Part shown: positions 4,001 through 5,562 of the stretch, one piece after another
Numbering within the stretch: the stretch's first letter is position 1
Layout: each line of letters opens with the position of its first letter
Assembly (NCBI GenBank): GCA_937965665.1
Contig: CALCJE010000349.1
Coordinates: 1-5,562 of the forward strand
Source: an uncultured Bacteroidales bacterium
Lineage (GTDB): Bacteria > Bacteroidota > Bacteroidia > Bacteroidales > UBA4417
Reading direction: 5' to 3'
DNA length: 5,562 nt
Position numbers and translations under genes: made by a program
The notes under the pieces: generated by a model
The model's input: only the letters and a program-made list of their open reading frames with translations
Told to the model about the DNA's origin: nothing
The model's database searches: none

Positions 4001-5562
4001 ATATTTCAGTAATTCCTGATAACACAATAACCCTGTCATCGGCCCTGGGAACCGATAACCAGCTTATATGTCTCAATACCGCCATCACAACTATAACTTA
4101 TAACACCACAGGTGCAACTGGTGCTGTAATTGCAGGTTTACCTGCTGGTGTAAATGGGGTATGGGCCGGTAATGTGGTAACTATAAGCGGTACGCCAGCA
4201 TCAGCAGGTGTTTACCCTTATACCATTATACTTACCGGTGGCTGCGGAAATATAAGCAGGAATGGAAATATCACAGTAAATGCTAATAACACGATTGCAT
4301 TATCCTCGGCTGCAGGAACTGAAAACCAGGTTAAATGTGCAGGTTCGCCGATTGATAATATTACCTATAATACCAGCGGGGCAACCGGTGCATTTTTCAG
4401 TGGGTTGCCTGCAGGTGTTAGCGGAAGCTGGGCAGCAAATGCGGTAATTATAAGTGGAATACCAACAGTACCCGGAAACTTCAATTATACCGTATCGTTA
4501 TCAGGCGGATGTGGTACGGCAGCCGCTAGCGGAACAATGAAAATTGATCCGCTTAATACCATTATGCTTTCGTCAGCTGCCGGTACTGATAACCAGGTGA
4601 AATGCATCAATGCTCCTGTTTCGAACATACTATATACAACAACAGGAGCTACGGGTGCTACTTTCACAGGTCTGCCGGCTGGGGTGAGCGGGAGCATGAC
4701 CGGGAACCTTATCACAATCAGTGGTACACCAACAGCATCGGGCGTATTTAATTACACGGTTACTTTAACCGGTGGATGTGGCGTAGTGAAAAAAACGGGT
4801 ATAATTACGGTTAACCCGGATAATACCATTATGCTTTCGTCAGCTGCCGGAACTGATAACCAGCAAAAATGTATCAATACATCTGTTACCAATATTACAT
4901 ATTCCACCACCGGTTCAACGGGAGCTACCTTCAGCGGGTTACCAGCCGGTGTTTCCGGAAACTGGTCGGGAAATACTGCAACCATAAGCGGAATACCAGC
5001 AACAGCCGGAACTTTCAATTATACTGTTACAAGTACCGGTGGATGTGGTTCAGCAAGCAAGACAGGGAGTTTAAAGATTTTACCTGAAAATACAATTTCA
5101 CTCAGTTCGGCTGCCGGTACTGATATCCAGGTAACTTGTATTAATACCGCAATCAATAACATTACCTATGTTACAACAGGTGCAACCAGCGCTTCGGTTA
5201 GTGGTTTGCCTGCCGGTATAACCGGAAGTTGGGCCGGGAATGTATTCACGATAAGCGGAACGCCTTCGGTAGCTGGATTTTTTAATTACAATATTACACT
5301 CTCCGGGGGCTGCGGCGCCATAACGGGATCAGGCAGTATAAAGGTTACACCAAATAACACCATAACCCTGTCGTCGGCATTTGGCAGTGATAACCAGGTA
5401 AAATGTGTAAATACTGCCATTACTTACATAAGTTACATTACCACAGGAGCTACCGGGGCAACTTTCAGCTGTTTGCCTGCCGGAGTATCAGGCAGCTTGT
5501 CGGGTAATGTAATTACGATAAGCGGGATACCTACTGCTTCAGGTGTTTATCCATATAATATT
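970..5562 (+). CDS. Giant modular secreted surface protein with Ig-like repeats (3' end outside window)
   Basis: A single frame of 1531 codons has no stop and runs off the right edge. Layout by residue: signal peptide 1-29; G8-like segment about 32-70; autotransporter-type beta-helix region about 130-430 with PATR repeats at 138-177 and 280-320 and a degenerate one at 394-430; Bacteroidetes-type beta-rich module about 433-665; PKD/Ig-like domains 671-747 and 751-838; then 89-residue repeats from 840, seven complete and one cut. The mature part is rich in Thr, Ser, Gly, Asn and Val and poor in charged residues, as expected of extracellular beta-sandwich arrays. No catalytic motif is visible. 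Likely role: an exported, surface-attached or released adhesin or stalk-like protein (inference). Related Bacteroidetes proteins usually end in a type IX secretion sorting domain, which would be beyond this window. No operon partner is seen; the gene has about 800 bases of gene-free DNA upstream. Confidence 0.9.
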   Translation, partial: MKKSVQFRVGLVTAILILLLTSWNAAMGATRVASVSGNWNDPATWGGQPVPTSTDDIIINSGITVSMNVNGSCLTILDMDGNLADGGGMLTITGNAGVAIAGISGNAAILCAVEMPVVSGISVSGSLTISGSISGIAGSLTKSGSGKLILTSSNTYTGNTTIAGGVVNIQNSSAFGGFFGGAVSVSAGATLELESSMLMVFNSLSLSGDGNTPGYGALRDVNGSNMWAGPITIDAPVTSINSAGGGLILNSIDLKGNQLNLLGAVPDAMIAGVISSTVAGGSLVKEDTGGWILSGSNTFSGGVTLHEGTLNINNPHALGDVAGTFTIGGTGHAVTIDNTSGSALMLQDYLQVWKNDFVFTGSSNLNLGAGSITLTDDILVTTSDGILTAGGIINTTFDLNKDGSGILKFNSQDIKLHSLSILDGTFKSPSAPGSLSLAGNFVNNGTFINNNGDVIFNGNTLQTIGGSQVTQFNNLTLNNAAGAVLGNHENIEGTLTLTSGNLALGAYNLTLGEAAVAGNPSVTNMIVADGTGECRRNFSSDGSYLFPVGDASGTTEYSPVTLNFTSGSYNSAWVGVRVTDSQHPDDASTTDYLSRYWSISQSGINSCTYDITASFPAADISGNINNMITGQWLGSSPWIHFGPVSTNEISASGVTAFGDFTGMAAVISPFTVDITANPGASVCRNVPVSLTASPSGSSTYTYLWSPTGETSQTINPSTAVAGSVLYKVAVTDAIGNTITDTVTLRVKAEPIVTATPGMQTICSGTAPSIALTSSIPGTTYTWSVVQSGVSGAADGNGDTISQVLSVTGAGEGTAAYTIVPTADGCTGTPLVVVITVKPINTIALTSAAGTNNQVKCINTPIANITYATTGATGALFSGLPAGITGNWAANVVTISGIPTSNGISNYTVTLTGGCGSVTETGTITVPTTNTVTLSSGPGTDNQSRCINTALTNITYNTTSATGATFTGLPAGVTGSWAANKITISGSPAISGNFNYNITLTGGCGVVSKTGNISVIPDNTITLSSALGTDNQLICLNTAITTITYNTTGATGAVIAGLPAGVNGVWAGNVVTISGTPASAGVYPYTIILTGGCGNISRNGNITVNANNTIALSSAAGTENQVKCAGSPIDNITYNTSGATGAFFSGLPAGVSGSWAANAVIISGIPTVPGNFNYTVSLSGGCGTAAASGTMKIDPLNTIMLSSAAGTDNQVKCINAPVSNILYTTTGATGATFTGLPAGVSGSMTGNLITISGTPTASGVFNYTVTLTGGCGVVKKTGIITVNPDNTIMLSSAAGTDNQQKCINTSVTNITYSTTGSTGATFSGLPAGVSGNWSGNTATISGIPATAGTFNYTVTSTGGCGSASKTGSLKILPENTISLSSAAGTDIQVTCINTAINNITYVTTGATSASVSGLPAGITGSWAGNVFTISGTPSVAGFFNYNITLSGGCGAITGSGSIKVTPNNTITLSSAFGSDNQVKCVNTAITYISYITTGATGATFSCLPAGVSGSLSGNVITISGIPTASGVYPYNI
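1063..1185 (+). other. G8-like N-terminal segment (residues about 32-72)
   Basis: Right after the signal peptide the protein reads VASVSGNWNDPATWGG, then QPVPTSTDDIIINSGITVSM. The pattern W-x-D-x-x-T-W-G-G, Pro-rich stretch, D-D-x-I-I-x-x-G-x-T-V resembles the start of G8 domains and of related modules that begin many secreted Bacteroidetes beta-helix proteins. Key residues are Trp39, Trp45, Asp55, Asp56 and Gly62. Only the first part of a G8 domain is recognisable, so this may be a shared start motif and not a full domain. Confidence 0.5.
1381..1500 (+). other. First autotransporter-associated beta-strand (PATR) repeat, residues 138-177
   Basis: The segment begins GSLTKSGSGKLILTSSN, continues TYTGNTTIAGGVVNIQN and ends SSAFGG. 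It fits the PATR pattern: L-x-K-x-G-x-G-x-L-x-L, then N-T-Y-T-G-x-T-x-I-x-x-G, then a final strand. PATR units form rungs of a right-handed beta-helix in autotransporter passengers and in many Bacteroidetes secreted proteins. The following residues (GAVSVSAGATLELES and GALRDVNGSNMWAGPITI) keep the same passenger style and link it to the second copy. Confidence 0.85.
1807..1929 (+). other. Second PATR repeat, residues 280-320
   Basis: The segment reads GGSLVKEDTGGWILSGSN, then TFSGGVTLHEGTLNIN, then NPHALGD. It matches the first PATR copy in layout: L-x-K, then W/L-x-L-S-G-x-N-T-F-S-G, x-T-L-x-x-G-T-L-x-I, and a final A-L-G. Asp-Thr replaces the usual small Gly-rich turn after the Lys. The next stretch (IDNTSGSALML, VWKNDFVFTGSSNLNLGAGS) is also typical of autotransporter-type passengers, so the beta-helix continues. 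Confidence 0.8.
2149..2259 (+). other. Degenerate third PATR-like segment, residues about 394-430
   Basis: The stretch NTTFDLNKDGSGILKFNS keeps the L-x-K-x-G-x-G-x-L opening of a PATR repeat. The central N-T-Y-T-G turn is replaced by QDIKLHSLSILDGTF. It closes the beta-helix-like region before the next module. The call rests on position and half a motif. Confidence 0.45.
2266..2964 (+). other. Bacteroidetes-type beta-rich module, residues about 433-665
   Basis: The module starts with Asn/Gly-rich strands (LAGNFVNNGTFINNNGDV; FNGNTLQTIGG; FNNLTLNNAAGAVLG; GTLTLTSGNLALG). It continues with MIVADGTGECRR, GSYLFPVGDASG and YSPVTLNFTSG, then a Trp-containing segment (SRYWSISQSG) and an end FGDFTGM. 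This order (N-N-G-T-F, Q-T-I-G-G, L-T-S-G-N-L, F-P-V-G, R-Y-W) is one I know from many large secreted Bacteroidetes proteins, usually as a bridge between beta-helix and PKD/Ig domains. I know of no enzymatic role, and I cannot give a family accession from sequence alone. Confidence 0.6.
2980..3210 (+). other. PKD/Ig-like domain, residues about 671-747
   Basis: The segment contains ITANPGASVCRNVPVSLTAS, then STYTYLWSPTGETSQT, INPSTAVAGSVLYKVAVT and DAIGNTITDTVTLRV. The Y-x-W-S-P-T-G core, the later Y-x-V-x-V-T-D strand and the final T-V-x-L-x-V strand are PKD-like and are common in surface proteins of this phylum. One Cys (683) is present. It is probably a spacer or binding domain on the cell exterior. 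Confidence 0.7.
3220..3483 (+). other. Second PKD-like domain, residues 751-838
   Basis: The segment includes TPGMQTICSGTAPSIALTSS, then YTWSVVQSGVSGAADGNGDT, ISQVLSVTG and YTIVPTADGCTGTP, closing with VVITVKP. The order I-C-S-G, T-W-x-V, I-x-Q-x-L, Y-x-I-x-P, D-G-C-x-G, V-x-V-x-P is that of the PKD-like domains common in Bacteroidetes adhesins. Cys762 and Cys825 sit near the two ends, like the Cys pair in each following repeat, so a disulfide is plausible after export. Confidence 0.7.
3487..3753 (+). repeat. Ig-like repeat unit 1 (residues 840-928)
   Basis: Complete 89-residue unit with Cys17, Trp48 and Cys75. It begins NTIALTSAAGTNNQVKC. Its first 51 bases match unit 4 at 44 positions, closer than its match to adjacent unit 2. 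The linker ends in VPTT. Confidence 0.85.
3754..4020 (+). repeat. Ig-like repeat unit 2 (residues 929-1017)
   Basis: Complete 89-residue unit with Cys17, Trp48 and Cys75. It is the only unit with the Gly-Pro-Gly variant near its start (SSGPGTDNQ) and Arg next to Cys17. Its LPAG codons (TTACCTGCTGGT) are the same as in unit 3. Confidence 0.85.
4021..4287 (+). repeat. Ig-like repeat unit 3 (residues 1018-1106)
   Basis: Complete 89-residue unit with Cys17, Trp48 and Cys75. The usual F/V before LPAG is replaced by IAG. It shares the NTITLSSA start and the GVYPY strand with unit 8. Confidence 0.85.
4288..4554 (+). repeat. Ig-like repeat unit 4 (residues 1107-1195)
   Basis: Complete 89-residue unit with Cys17, Trp48 and Cys75. 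After Cys17 it has AGSP where most units have (I/L/V)N(T/A). Its linker, KIDPL, differs from the more usual TVNPD type. Confidence 0.85.
4555..4821 (+). repeat. Ig-like repeat unit 5 (residues 1196-1284)
   Basis: Complete 89-residue unit with Cys17 and Cys75. Met replaces the otherwise common Trp48 (GSMTGN). Its first 42 bases are identical to those of unit 6 at 41 positions. Confidence 0.85.
4822..5088 (+). repeat. Ig-like repeat unit 6 (residues 1285-1373)
   Basis: Complete 89-residue unit with Cys17, Trp48 and Cys75. It starts NTIMLSSAAGTDNQ like unit 5. The strand before GGCG is TVTSTGG in place of TVTLTGG. Confidence 0.85.
5089..5355 (+). repeat. Ig-like repeat unit 7 (residues 1374-1462)
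   Basis: Complete 89-residue unit with Cys17, Trp48 and Cys75. Thr precedes Cys17 (VTC) and the usual ATGAT motif is changed to ATSAS. Its LPAG codons (TTGCCTGCCGG) match those of units 1 and 8. Confidence 0.85.
5356..5562 (+). repeat. Ig-like repeat unit 8, cut by the window edge (residues 1463-1531)
   Basis: The first 69 residues of a unit are present and the frame stays open at the edge. Cys17 is present and the Cys75 position is outside the window. There is an extra Cys at unit position 39 (FSCLPAG, codon TGT 5470-5472) where other units have Gly. Leu replaces Trp48 (GSLSGN). Confidence 0.85.

Larger units (their letters stand above)
3487..5562 (+). repeat. Array of 267-bp coding repeats encoding 89-residue Ig-like domains (7 complete + 1 partial)
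   Basis: Unit starts fall at 3487, 3754, 4021, 4288, 4555, 4822, 5089 and 5356, always 267 bp apart with no indel. Shared protein landmarks are an N-T-(I/V) start, (S/T)-S-x-x-G, D/N-N-Q, Cys17, I-x-Y, (S/G)-A-T-G-A, L-P-A-G at 40-43, usually Trp48, I-S-G-x-P at 55-59, Y-x-(I/V) strands and G-G-C-G with Cys75. The L-P-A-G … I-S-G-x-P … N-Y-x-V layout resembles putative Ig (He_PIG) domains. Cys17 and Cys75 occur in all seven complete units, which suggests a disulfide per domain. DNA copies are diverged, so this is an old array under protein-level constraint with some patchy recent exchange. Further copies probably follow past the window. Confidence 0.9.

Noticed and set aside
4485..5018. Minus-strand frames at 4485-4715 and 4752-5018
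   Set aside because: Their stop ends are exactly 267 bp apart and their translations resemble each other, so they are shadows of the plus-strand repeat units. Similar minus frames at 1611-3545 are also antisense to the large gene.
4869..5087. Plus-strand frame of 72 codons inside repeat unit 6
   Set aside because: It is out of frame with the large gene and its Tyr/Cys-rich translation only reflects shifted repeat codons.
3487..5562. CRISPR array or noncoding tandem repeat
   Set aside because: The period of 267 bp is a multiple of three, the frame is open through all units and conservation is strongest at the protein level, so the repeats are protein domains.

Overview
The window looks like chromosomal DNA of a Bacteroidota (Bacteroidetes) bacterium. 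The evidence is a very AT-rich intergenic region, no strong Shine-Dalgarno sequence at the main start, and one huge modular secreted protein of a kind typical of that phylum. That protein combines autotransporter-type beta-strand repeats, PKD/Ig-like domains and a long run of Thr/Ser/Gly/Asn-rich Ig-like repeats. The phylum assignment is inferred from domain style; no marker gene is present.

Positions 1-125 hold the last 40 codons of an unrecognised plus-strand gene. An AT-rich hairpin just after its stop may be its terminator. Positions 162-969 contain no gene I can support. The sequence is very AT-rich at first (about 16% GC at 121-240). Its frames are short and stop-interrupted, and some of them may be decayed coding sequence.

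From 970 to the end of the window, one plus-strand frame stays open for 1531 codons and leaves the window without a stop. The protein begins with a signal peptide from a TTG start. A short G8-like segment with Trp and Asp-Asp motifs follows, then an autotransporter-passenger-like beta-helix region with two clear and one degenerate PATR repeat. Next come a Bacteroidetes-type beta-rich module, two PKD/Ig-like domains, and an array of 89-residue (267-bp) repeats. Seven repeats are complete and an eighth is cut by the window edge. The repeats keep the same length without any indel and each has Cys at unit positions 17 and 75. They resemble putative Ig (He_PIG-type) domains.

The protein is most likely a giant exported surface or extracellular adhesin-like protein. 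By analogy with relatives it would leave the cell by the type IX secretion system, but the C-terminal sorting domain that would show this lies outside the window. No RNA gene, CRISPR array, intact mobile element or minus-strand gene was found. The apparent minus-strand frames at 954-5018 are shadows of the large gene.
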